Below, piece after piece: positions 18,201 to 26,132 of a stretch of 64,000 bases of DNA; position 1 is the first letter of the stretch; each line of letters begins with the position of its first letter. The stretch is taken from NCBI GenBank assembly GCA_964195425.1, contig CAXMOM010000058.1:35991-99990 (forward strand). The letters run 5' to 3'. The DNA is from Glaciecola sp964195425 (GTDB taxonomy: Bacteria; Pseudomonadota; Gammaproteobacteria; Enterobacterales; Alteromonadaceae). The position numbers were made by a program, and so were the translations under genes. Under the pieces are notes generated by a model. It worked only from the letters and a program-made list of their open reading frames with translations, ran no database searches and was not told the DNA's origin.

Positions 18201-18676
18201 TCGCTGCTACGAACAAAGCCATATTTGTCGCTAGACTGCCAAGAATATCTATATGTCAGGCCTAAACTTTTGTTTACTTCTTCGAAGTAAACTTTGTTAC
18301 CCAAGGTATTCTTATAAACATTGCACTCAATGATGTAAATTCCAACATGTTCGAGGTTAAAGGGTTCCCAATTAACAATCTTATCGCCGTAGGTAGTGCG
18401 TATAATTGTTTTGCTGCCGGTATTTAGTGCATCATCGTAAATTTTATCTACACACTCATAGGGGAAAAGAGCCGTATCAGGCGAAACTCTTCCCGCGGTT
18501 AGTGCACCGTTTGAAGAAATAAATAGCCAGTGATCGCTATTTGATATGACACTTATAAAAAACGGGTCCATTCGGTCGACATTTTTAATCGCATAATATC
18601 GCTCGTTGTTAATAGTGACGAACTCACCAGTAATCATTGGCTCAGGCTGTGCCTGTTTAGATGTCTGTGTTTGCAT
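15215..18676 (-). CDS. Large carbohydrate-phosphorylase-like (GH94-type) protein
   Basis: This 1153 aa protein has no signal peptide. Its layout suggests a beta-sandwich N-terminal half (about 1-300, with SNSDHWLFISSNGALTAGR) and a long helical C-terminal half resembling six-hairpin glycosidases. Motifs include DPWSYIGYWGDHQIIYLLKL, QRPEWNDANNALVGQG, GRSGGMFGFEGLG, YHAYNLLDLS and PDPYSHTPKHAGAQQPGMTG-like residues near the end. I recall similar long proteins annotated as cellobiose phosphorylase-like (COG3459/GH94), so a cytoplasmic glycan phosphorylase or hydrolase is likely, but the substrate is not readable. The kinase gene lies 278 bp upstream on the same strand. Confidence 0.65.
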   Translation of the reverse strand: MQTQTSKQAQPEPMITGEFVTINNERYYAIKNVDRMDPFFISVISNSDHWLFISSNGALTAGRVSPDTALFPYECVDKIYDDALNTGSKTIIRTTYGDKIVNWEPFNLEHVGIYIIECNVYKNTLGNKVYFEEVNKSLGLTYRYSWQSSDKYGFVRSSEIINHSDAQVDIELIDGIQNVLPAGTPKFTQTVSSNLVDAYKWTEVDSANGLALYTLYSAITDRAEPCESLRATTVFSIGLDSPEVILSSKVLSQFKQGREVAIQSTTRGVRGAYLLKTSLHLAAQQTQVWYIVADLEKTQSDITELSKALEAKSELLSNIQHSISEGDDELAAILASADGFQLVNEESVGVHHYANTLFNVLRGGIFSDQYRINKQDFMASVKQFNAKVYERNSTFMSGLPDQFLLSELMTQVEGLNDPQFARLAQEYLPIYFGRRHGDPSRPWNQFVIKLKDEQNQPLLTYQGNWRDIFQNWEALAYSYPEFIEGMIAKFVNASTFDGYNPYRITKDGIDWEVEEPDDPWSYIGYWGDHQIIYLLKLLEVSKQFHPQKLSQLLLSESYCYANVPYKIKPFEDVVKDAKSTVDYDEALSEKIENRVAKMGADGKLMLNGNDEVYQVSLLEKLLVPLLAKLGNLVIDGGIWLNTQRPEWNDANNALVGQGLSMVTLNYMRRYVLFVQDLFASHDGKVNLSSEVATWLTETVDALNELTPQLDGEKVSAELRLASLTSLGQASSKFRVKVYEQEGFSGQSSCNMDSILALFEQALVAIDHTISTNKREDGLYHAYNLLDLSAHGANINYLYPMLEGQVAALTSGKMNPEEVIEVINALFKSDVYRADQNTFMLYPDRKQTAFMEKNCLSSQQIDGIDSLKRMLSDEEDSIVSIDAESNIRFHADIGNKGDLGTRIEAQIQKYPALIKDQALIFDLYEATFNHLAFTGRSGGMFGFEGLGCVYWHMVSKLLLAVGENFQVALLNDTSPSSVQQLGHLYYKVRDGIGFNKTPEEYGAFPADPYSHTPKHAGAQQPGMTGQVKEELIARFIELGLIVNKGAVSFAPALLRKQEFLTHAIDFRYLDTSGNWQILPIKPNQLAFTWCQVPVVYKVNSSSLNTVTIIYNEGEDCCIDALNIDAEQASALFKRTGSINRIVVDFDASALFDSE

Positions 18677-18954
18677 ATAAAATTCTCTTTAGTGTGCTTT
18701 TATTGAGACCTGCACGACAGGTTATTATACTCACCTGTTTACGCTTTATTTTATTTTTTATTGTCCCTTCTAACCAGTCACTTTAGAACACAGCCAAACA
18801 TACGCAATTAAAAGTCGATTAAGTGGACTATTAATACGACCAGTTAGGCGAATATGTTGTTCTATAAGAATATTAACTGTATAAAATTCTTATCAAAAAA
18901 GTCGATGGCAAACTGAATTTGTCGCTACACAAGTGCAAGTAAAAATGAGCTTAC

Positions 18955-20790
18955 CTAAACTACGTAGGGGTTTCTTGGATAAAAACGAGTAGGTAAGGCA
19001 TGTTGTAATTTAAAAAATCGTGTGTCTTTATAGGGCAGTTTCATAAAGCCAGAAATACCTAAGCCAGCAATAGTGGGAATAAAAGTGATTATTTCTTCAA
19101 GCAATGCTCTAAATGCCTGTTCTTTAGAGTGGTCAAGAAGCGTACAGTAGCTATGGATTTTCAAATGCATTGGCAATGCCTCAAATATTATACAACCGGT
19201 ATGATGGATATCGTTTAGCAAGCGAAGTCTTACCAAAAGACCACTGGGAAGTTTTAAAAGTTCATCCGGATCTTCGCCATCTTCAAAGTAAGAGTGCATA
19301 CGTGACTGGTCCTCACTTATAGACACTTTACTCAATTCATAAGGAATCAGCATATCTTGTTTGGGAATAAACTTGGCTTTTTCATTGCGACGTTCAACAT
19401 GTAAGGTATTTTTGGCATTAAACATACACGATTTAAACACACCTTGACCGTCAATCGCTCGGGCGAGATTTATCATGTTGTCTACACTGCGGTCGAATGA
19501 GTATTGCATAGTCGGGTCGTAAAGCTTTAACGATGAATCGACATATATGCCCTCTTGTTGCCATCGAATCGCTAAGCCGCCTACCACAGGGTACTTTCCT
19601 AAACGGCTCACCGCCGATATAAAGGCTTTTTCAGTCTCGCCCATACCGTGTAAATAGTTTTTGTAATAACGCTCAAATTGGGCATCGTCAATATAATTTA
19701 AATTAGCATTGTCGAAACCTGCCTGATCCCGTAAAAATGATTTACGTGAACTATAAACAACGGTTTCAATGTCTTTCGTAGTTTGACTAATCCATGTTGG
19801 CAATAAACAAATGCTGTTGTCTTTTACATCTTTTACAACAAGTCGCTTAAAGTGGTGATAATTCTTGAACAAATAGTCGCCGCCCGTTAAGCGGGTTTTA
19901 TGATCGTCGCTTAATAGCGCTTCTAAGCATTCAGCTAGTGCTTGGGGTAAGCCCAAAGAGGTCGGTTTAATAACATGACGACCAAAGCGCGATGACTGAC
20001 CCGAAGCTAAGGCGTAAATAGTAGAGGCTAAACCTTGTTCATCAAAACGAGGAGAAGATAACTTTCCGTTTAACTGGTCTTCGCCTATAAAATATACGTC
20101 GCCTAAACGGGCGTTAGTCTGCTGCATGTCGCCCGACATTAGGTCCATCACATTATTACCAACATGCTGGCCCTGATTATCAAGCTGTGCAAATACAGAC
20201 GAACCCCAGTCAATCAACATTAAGGTTTGCGCGTCGTTGTCCCACACTACATTAGAAGGTTTTACGTCGCCATGTACTATCGGCTTCAATACCGGCTCAT
20301 TTCCGCCGTTTACAGAAAAACCGCGCAGGCTTACCAACACATCACATAAACAAGTTAAAATATGTATTATGGTAGAAATAGGAAGTGGCCCTTGCTTTAA
20401 AGAAAACTGTTCTAAATCTTCACCTGGCGCACGCTTCATGGCTAAAATAGATTGACGTTTAATTTTTTGAAAGGCGATAACTTCGGGAATATTCGGATGA
20501 ATCAAGAGACCTTGCATATATGCCTCTTCTTCAAATCTATCTTGCACATGCTGGGGTAAGGTTACTTTAGAGAATTTAAATACCCGCTCTTCCCCTAACG
20601 CTGACTTCCCCGCAAACGCAAAGCCGAATGCGCCCTTGCCAATTAACTCAACGTTGTAGTAGCCCAATTTTTCGAGCTGTCTTTCGCATAAAGCAAACCA
20701 GTTCTTTAATTTTTTAGCATCTTTATGCGAGAGCAAATATACCGATTGGTCATCGGGAATATAAAAATGCTTAAGCGTGAGTTCTTTCAT
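18955..20790 (-). CDS. Hanks-type Ser/Thr protein kinase with unknown C-terminal domain
   Basis: This 611 aa protein contains a kinase domain in residues about 45-320. The glycine loop is GKGAFGFAFAGK (51-62), the ATP lysine is probably Lys72, the catalytic loop is HGDVKPSN (173-180, Asp175) and the metal motif is DWG (194-196) instead of DFG. No transmembrane segment or PASTA repeat is seen, so it is likely cytoplasmic. The C-terminal about 280 residues match nothing I recognise. It lies upstream of the 1153 aa phosphorylase-like gene on the same strand, which suggests a functional pair (inference). The kinase call is secure. Confidence 0.82.
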   Translation of the reverse strand: MKELTLKHFYIPDDQSVYLLSHKDAKKLKNWFALCERQLEKLGYYNVELIGKGAFGFAFAGKSALGEERVFKFSKVTLPQHVQDRFEEEAYMQGLLIHPNIPEVIAFQKIKRQSILAMKRAPGEDLEQFSLKQGPLPISTIIHILTCLCDVLVSLRGFSVNGGNEPVLKPIVHGDVKPSNVVWDNDAQTLMLIDWGSSVFAQLDNQGQHVGNNVMDLMSGDMQQTNARLGDVYFIGEDQLNGKLSSPRFDEQGLASTIYALASGQSSRFGRHVIKPTSLGLPQALAECLEALLSDDHKTRLTGGDYLFKNYHHFKRLVVKDVKDNSICLLPTWISQTTKDIETVVYSSRKSFLRDQAGFDNANLNYIDDAQFERYYKNYLHGMGETEKAFISAVSRLGKYPVVGGLAIRWQQEGIYVDSSLKLYDPTMQYSFDRSVDNMINLARAIDGQGVFKSCMFNAKNTLHVERRNEKAKFIPKQDMLIPYELSKVSISEDQSRMHSYFEDGEDPDELLKLPSGLLVRLRLLNDIHHTGCIIFEALPMHLKIHSYCTLLDHSKEQAFRALLEEIITFIPTIAGLGISGFMKLPYKDTRFFKLQHALPTRFYPRNPYVV

Positions 20791-20880
20791 TTCGTAAGTG
20801 GCCTCGCATTAAGTGCAACTCGTTAACCCAAGCATATATTTCGCGGTTTCCATCATAGAAAAGGCATTAAATAAGCGACA

Positions 20881-21798
20881 TTATGGCGGCGGCACTAACA
20901 TAGACACACGCGACAGGTCATTAACATTGCCTTGCATATTATTTTGCAAATATTCTAGCGCTGTTTTTAAGCTCTCATCTAGTTGCCAGGGCGGATTAAA
21001 TATCACCATGCCAGAGCCATACATGCCGATGTCTTGGGAAGGCGCTTGATGAGCAAAATGAATATCTAGAAGCCCTACTTTGTGTTTGCTGGCAAGTGCT
21101 GTAAACGAGTCAAGCATATCTTCACTTAAACCATGCTTTGGACTCGGGACTATCTCACCGCTTATTCTGTCAATTCGCTGCGGCGATAACAGTGGATACC
21201 ATATGCAGTATATTCCATTTTGCCACTTTGTTAGTGCTTTAGTCATCGATTCTACAAGCTGCTCATACTCCGAAGCTTTTTCATATGGCGGGTCTATTAG
21301 CACAAGCCCTCGGTTTGGCTTTGGTGGAGTAATTGCTTTTAGTAGTTCAAGGCCATCTCTATGGTGACAATGAAAATCTGTATGCCTTGTCCACTGTTTT
21401 AAGTCATCAAATGCACCAGGATGAAGCTCACTCAGCTGCAAATTAGCCGAAGAGAAAAAATCCACCTCATAGCCCTTTTCTTTTACTAATAACTCGAGCA
21501 TATCCCACACAACTAGTGGGGAACCTGGATAAATCGATTTAGCAATATAAGGCTCGATAACACGTATGTAATCGGCAATTTCAGGAGGTGTTTGTGCTGT
21601 TATATGTAAAGACAATGCGGCCACTTCGTCGTGATGGCTCTGACCTTCAATTTCATAACAACCATTGCCCGCATGTGTATCTAAGTAAAAAAACGGCTTT
21701 GCTTTTAACGTTAAAGCTCGAATAAGTAAGCAAAGGGTTGCATGCTTAAGTACGTCGGCATGATTACCTGCATGAAATGCGTGTTGATAACTTAGCAA
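20881..21798 (-). CDS. rlmJ: 23S rRNA (adenine2030-N6)-methyltransferase
   Basis: This 305 aa protein starts MLSYQHAFHAGNHADVLKH, the RlmJ signature, and has the N6-adenine methyltransferase motif IDPPYE (about residues 166-171) and the SAM-region DTHAGNGCYE. It methylates A2030 of 23S rRNA. It is slightly longer than E. coli RlmJ (280). It lies upstream of the kinase on the same strand with a 90-bp gap. Confidence 0.95.
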   Translation of the reverse strand: MLSYQHAFHAGNHADVLKHATLCLLIRALTLKAKPFFYLDTHAGNGCYEIEGQSHHDEVAALSLHITAQTPPEIADYIRVIEPYIAKSIYPGSPLVVWDMLELLVKEKGYEVDFFSSANLQLSELHPGAFDDLKQWTRHTDFHCHHRDGLELLKAITPPKPNRGLVLIDPPYEKASEYEQLVESMTKALTKWQNGIYCIWYPLLSPQRIDRISGEIVPSPKHGLSEDMLDSFTALASKHKVGLLDIHFAHQAPSQDIGMYGSGMVIFNPPWQLDESLKTALEYLQNNMQGNVNDLSRVSMLVPPP

Positions 21799-21828
21799 TG
21801 GTTACTCCATAAATAAAACCTAAACAAA

Positions 21829-23484
21829 CTACCGCAAGTGTACTAACATTATTTCAGGATGACATAAATAATCCATCCACAAATTATTGAATTTCACCAT
21901 GGTAGCGCCATCAATTACGCGATGGTCTCCTGACCAATTTACCATCATAATGCTGCTTGCGAATACTTCGCCATTTTCAGTAAACCTAGGTAACTTTTGA
22001 GTTTTGCCCAAAGCAACTATTGCAACATCGGGTTTATTAATCACAGGCGTGGCGGTAATTCCGCCTAGAGCGCCAATATTTGAAACACTAATAGACCCGT
22101 TTGAAAGCTCTGCGTTTGTTAATTTACCTACGCGTGCTCTTTCAATAATACCATTAAGCTGCTGGGCAATATCGAACAACGATAGTGTTTCTACATTTTT
22201 GATATTGGGCACTAGCAAACCTATTTTTGAATCGACCGCAATGCCAATATTGTGCGCACTCAAATACGTGAGTTCAGTTCCCGCTTCGTTTAATCGGCTG
22301 TTTAATACCGGAAAGGTCTTCATAGCTAAAGACAATGCCTTAATGAAAAATGGTAAGAAACTTAGTTTTACCGACTCAAGCTCAAAAACAGGTTTAAGCT
22401 TATTTCGCAGTTCAATTAGCTTGTCCATGCAAAGCTCATCAGACACCGTAAAATGCGGTATGGTGCTAACACTTGCCATCATTTGCTTGGCCATAGCAGC
22501 ACTAATCCCTTTAATGCTTTCTACTCGGTCGCTGCCATGTATTGGCTGCGACGCCACTGGGGCTTGAACCAGTGCAGACGAAGTTTCAGTTTTTATAAGC
22601 CCTTGCTGAGTACCTTTACTACCAGCAATGGTCTGAATAACGTCTTGTTTTAGAACTCTGCCTTTGGGACCGGTTGCCCTAATATCGTTGAGGGAAATGC
22701 CATTTTCTTTGGCTAAACGCCTAACTGCAGGGCTAGCGATAGCTCGGCTAACCTCTATTGGCGCTTCATAATTTCCACCCTGCTTGTCACTGGATGATGA
22801 ATTGTTGAGTTGCGAAGTAACGTTTTTATTGACTGGGGTTTGCTCAGAAAATTTGTCAGAGAACGACGTAGACGCATTATTGACCATGTCTTCTTCGCCC
22901 GTTTCATCTATTGCTTGATCGAACAAAGGAGTGTGTACACCCGCAATATCGCCTTTTTGATAGTGTAACTTTACAATTTTACCGTTGTATTTAGCCGGTA
23001 TTTCTACTACGGCTTTGTCGGTCATTACTTCAACAACTACTTGATCCTCAGCAACTACATCTCCTTGAGATACGAGCCACTGCATAATTTCGCATTCAAC
23101 AATACCTTCGCCAATATCGGGCAAAATAAATGATTCAATTTGTTGCATGTTTGCGGTCATTGCAGTCACTTGTGTAAGCGAGGCCGAGGGTATATTGGTT
23201 TGTAGCGAAGCAATTTCACTTGATGCTTCAGGCGCTTTAAACGACTCATCGTACGTTTGCATTGCGAATAATGGTTCGTGTACCTTCGCAATATCGCCTT
23301 CTTTATAATATAATTTACTCACTATACCATTGTGCATAGCCGGTATTTCAACCGTTGCTTTGTCGGTCATTACTTCAGCAATGGGTTGGTCTTCTATTAC
23401 AGTGTCACCTTCCGCGACTAACCATTTAAGTAACTCGCACTCAACAATGCCTTCGCCAATATCAGGTAATATAAAATCGTTCAT
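21829..23484 (-). CDS. bkdB: Dihydrolipoamide acyltransferase E2 of branched-chain 2-oxoacid dehydrogenase
   Basis: This 551 aa E2 subunit has two tandem lipoyl domains with lipoyl lysines at Lys42 (TDKATVEIP) and Lys157 (TDKAVVEIP). A peripheral-subunit-binding domain follows (SPAVRRLAKENGISL, about 250-285), then a catalytic domain ending with the HRVIDG active-site motif near the C terminus. It transfers the acyl group from E1 to CoA. It is 11 bp after E1beta. Two lipoyl domains are more than the single one common in BCKDH E2. A PDH-type specificity is less likely because of the separate alpha and beta E1 genes. Confidence 0.9.
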   Translation of the reverse strand: MNDFILPDIGEGIVECELLKWLVAEGDTVIEDQPIAEVMTDKATVEIPAMHNGIVSKLYYKEGDIAKVHEPLFAMQTYDESFKAPEASSEIASLQTNIPSASLTQVTAMTANMQQIESFILPDIGEGIVECEIMQWLVSQGDVVAEDQVVVEVMTDKAVVEIPAKYNGKIVKLHYQKGDIAGVHTPLFDQAIDETGEEDMVNNASTSFSDKFSEQTPVNKNVTSQLNNSSSSDKQGGNYEAPIEVSRAIASPAVRRLAKENGISLNDIRATGPKGRVLKQDVIQTIAGSKGTQQGLIKTETSSALVQAPVASQPIHGSDRVESIKGISAAMAKQMMASVSTIPHFTVSDELCMDKLIELRNKLKPVFELESVKLSFLPFFIKALSLAMKTFPVLNSRLNEAGTELTYLSAHNIGIAVDSKIGLLVPNIKNVETLSLFDIAQQLNGIIERARVGKLTNAELSNGSISVSNIGALGGITATPVINKPDVAIVALGKTQKLPRFTENGEVFASSIMMVNWSGDHRVIDGATMVKFNNLWMDYLCHPEIMLVHLR

Positions 23485-23495
23485 GTGCGTGGGCC

Positions 23496-24473
23496 TCAGT
23501 AATCTAATGTGCGCTTAATGGCTTCGTAAGTCTTTAGATGATCAGGCATGTATTCTTTTTCATGCGCTAATGGATATGGTGTGTCTAGTCCACACACCCG
23601 TGCAATGGGTGCTTCTAAATATAAAAAGCATTCTTGCTGGACGGTAGCGGCTATTTCACTAGCGAATCCGCCCGTTAAGGGAGCTTCATGGTTAATCAGC
23701 AATCTACCTGTTTTATAAACCGACTGGCAGATTGTTTCAGCATCCCAAGGCAAAATACTTTGTAAATCTATAATTTCACACGATATACCGTCTTTTTTAG
23801 CCATTTCTGCAGCTTTTTCAATTACTTCTACCTGTGCACCCCAAGCTAGTAGGGTTATATCACTGCCATGAGCAACAATATCGGCTTTTCCCAAAGGTAA
23901 CTCGTAATCAGTCTCAGGCACTTCGCCTACAGAAGCCCTATAAATCTTCTTAGGCTCCATAAACAAGACCGGATTATCGTCACGAATACTCGCAATTAAC
24001 AATCCTTTGGCTTGACGTGGATTACGTGGGATAACAATTTTCATACCCGGAATATGCGCGAAAAAAGCTTCAGGAGATTGCGAGTGATAATGACCACCCG
24101 CAATACCGCCGCCATATGGCGTGCGAATAGTTAAGGTACCACAGCTAAATTGTCCACCCGAGCGATATCGCCATTTTGCAGTTTCATTCAAAATTTGGTC
24201 AAAAGCAGGGAAAATATAATCACTAAATTGGATCTCGGCAACAGGCACCGAACCTTGAGACGCTAAGCCGTTTGCAAAGCCAATGATACCCTGTTCGGTA
24301 AGCGGTGTATTAAAACATCGCGATTTTCCAAATTTCTCTTGTAAGTTTGAGGTGGCCCTAAACACACCGCCAAAGTGACCTACATCCTCACCAAACACCA
24401 TTACTTTTTCGTCGGCTTCCATTGTAGTAATAAGCGCGTTGTTAATAGCCTGTAGTAAATTCATTTTAGCCAT
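23496..24473 (-). CDS. bkdA2: 2-oxoisovalerate dehydrogenase E1 beta subunit
   Basis: This 325 aa subunit pairs with E1alpha to decarboxylate branched 2-oxoacids. Typical motifs are GEDVGHFGGVFRAT, NTPLTEQGIIGFANGLA, RTPYGGGIAGGHYHSQSPEA and EAPLTGGFASEIAATVQ. I chose the ATG at 24473 (MAKMNLLQAIN) over an upstream in-frame start at 24521. An AGGGAGA Shine-Dalgarno lies 6-8 nt before it inside the end of E1alpha, and the extra 16 residues do not resemble the family. Confidence 0.92.
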   Translation of the reverse strand: MAKMNLLQAINNALITTMEADEKVMVFGEDVGHFGGVFRATSNLQEKFGKSRCFNTPLTEQGIIGFANGLASQGSVPVAEIQFSDYIFPAFDQILNETAKWRYRSGGQFSCGTLTIRTPYGGGIAGGHYHSQSPEAFFAHIPGMKIVIPRNPRQAKGLLIASIRDDNPVLFMEPKKIYRASVGEVPETDYELPLGKADIVAHGSDITLLAWGAQVEVIEKAAEMAKKDGISCEIIDLQSILPWDAETICQSVYKTGRLLINHEAPLTGGFASEIAATVQQECFLYLEAPIARVCGLDTPYPLAHEKEYMPDHLKTYEAIKRTLDY

Positions 24474-24477
24474 TGAC

Positions 24478-25677
24478 TTATCTCCCTGCCGTTTTTGGAT
24501 AATCTTTCGGGTATTTAGCAATATGCGACTCTAATTCTTTTAGTTGTTTTTGCAGATGCCAAGGGGGAGTATCGTAGACATCTTCTATAATATCTTTTAG
24601 CGGATTAATAGGTACTTTTTCTGCGCGTTTTAAAGATGCCAAAATATCTTCACGACTTTTTTCTAGATATTCATCCATCGACTTTTTGTTATACCAACCT
24701 TTACTATCTAACCAGCGTTGGAAACGTAAAACAGGATCTTTCAAATGCCATTTAGCCTCTTCATCTTTACTTCTGTACCCGCTTGGGTCATCAGAGGTAC
24801 TGTGCGCAGCGAGCCTATAGGTCATTGCCTCAATTAATACGGGCGTATTTTCGGCTAAGGCTAATTCCCGAGCGGTTTGAGTGGCTGCGTAGACTGCCAA
24901 AACATCGTTACCATCAACTCTAATAGTGGGTACACCATACCCTATTCCTCTTGATGCTATGCCGTCACCCACAAACTGCTCTTGTGATGGCGTTGATATC
25001 GCATAGCCATTATTTCGACAGAAAAAGATGGTTGGACACTTAAGTACCGCGGCCATATTTAATCCGGCGTGAAAATCGCCTTCAGATGCAGCACCCTCAC
25101 CAAAGTAGCATATGGTAATAGCTGGTTTACCCGCCATCTTTTGACCATATGCATAACCAGCGGCTTGCGGAATTTGTGTACCGAGGGGCGAAGATATGGT
25201 CATAAAATTAAGTGCTTTATCGCCATAATGAATAGGCATTTGACGACCCTTATTAGGATCAAGATGATTACTAAACATCTGGTTCATGAATTGGTCGGTG
25301 GTATATCCTCTATAGACTAATGACCCTTGCTCTCGATATTGCGACATAATCATGTCGTCATCAGACAATGCCGCTGTAGAAGCAACAATAGAGGCCTCTT
25401 CTCCGGTGCAGGCCAAATAAAAACTAATACGGCCTTGGCGCTGAGCACCAACCATGCGGTCGTCTAACAGGCGCGTAAACGCCATACTTTTATATATTTT
25501 AAGAGCTTCTTGCTTACTAAGTTTTGGTATTTGTTGTTTATTTTTTTCTACACCGTCCTCGTCAAGCAATTGCAACATAGGTATATCAAGCAAACCATTT
25601 TTAATTACGGTTACTTCGTGTGTCGGCTTAATGCCGTACAAATGATTTCTTTCTTGTATAGTAGGTATTGTTGACAT
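24478..25677 (-). CDS. bkdA1: 2-oxoisovalerate dehydrogenase E1 alpha subunit
   Basis: This 399 aa thiamine-diphosphate enzyme subunit decarboxylates 2-oxoacids from Val, Leu and Ile. The ThDP motif runs from GEGAASEGDFHAGLNMA to FCRNNGYAIS, and the conserved TYRLAAHSTSDDPSGYR loop with phosphorylation-site-like serines is present. I start at the ATG at 25677 (MSTIPTIQERN), preceded by GGAAGG. An in-frame ATG at 25722 would add 15 residues. It is first in the operon E1alpha-E1beta-E2. No lpd (E3) gene is nearby, so E3 is presumably shared from another locus. Confidence 0.92.
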   Translation of the reverse strand: MSTIPTIQERNHLYGIKPTHEVTVIKNGLLDIPMLQLLDEDGVEKNKQQIPKLSKQEALKIYKSMAFTRLLDDRMVGAQRQGRISFYLACTGEEASIVASTAALSDDDMIMSQYREQGSLVYRGYTTDQFMNQMFSNHLDPNKGRQMPIHYGDKALNFMTISSPLGTQIPQAAGYAYGQKMAGKPAITICYFGEGAASEGDFHAGLNMAAVLKCPTIFFCRNNGYAISTPSQEQFVGDGIASRGIGYGVPTIRVDGNDVLAVYAATQTARELALAENTPVLIEAMTYRLAAHSTSDDPSGYRSKDEEAKWHLKDPVLRFQRWLDSKGWYNKKSMDEYLEKSREDILASLKRAEKVPINPLKDIIEDVYDTPPWHLQKQLKELESHIAKYPKDYPKTAGR

Positions 25678-26132
25678 AGCACCTTCCAAAAATATAAACC
25701 TTTGCGGACAAATTATGCACATTCATAAGCAAACGTTTTGGGTAATACTCTTAGCGAGTTAATACCCTCTATACTAGTTTAGCTTTGGTTTGTCTGTATT
25801 GCTAAATAGAAAGAATGACCAATTTTTAGCATGAGACATTTCATTTTTTTGAACAAAAACTAGGATGATCATCCTATTTGTAACAAATTTGTTTAATTTT
25901 CGCTACAAATGATTAGAAACATTTAATAGAACTATACTTTCAAAATATATAACCGATATATACTATTTACGGGTTAGTATTTCCCGATTTTTTTAATGTA
26001 AAAAACCATACGAACTTTTTACACCTAATTAGATTCTTATTTATGTGTATGAGTGACACTAAGTTTGTGCAAATGCTAAGACCATTTAGTAAGTACGCAG
26101 CTTTTGGTCAATAAATGTAGGTGAGGAAATTA
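25678..26132. promoter_or_regulatory. Divergent regulatory region between bkd operon and secreted protease
   Basis: This 455-bp AT-rich gap holds no gene. At 25861-25876 there is a perfect 16-bp palindrome, TAGGATGATCATCCTA, followed by TTTGTAACAAA, a smaller palindrome. The location between two divergent operons fits a transcription-factor operator. TetR-family or Lrp-type regulators commonly control bkd genes, but the protein bound here cannot be named. Confidence 0.5.

Noticed and set aside
22004..22567. 187-codon plus-strand open frame inside the E2 gene
   Set aside because: Antisense shadow of the acyltransferase domain.
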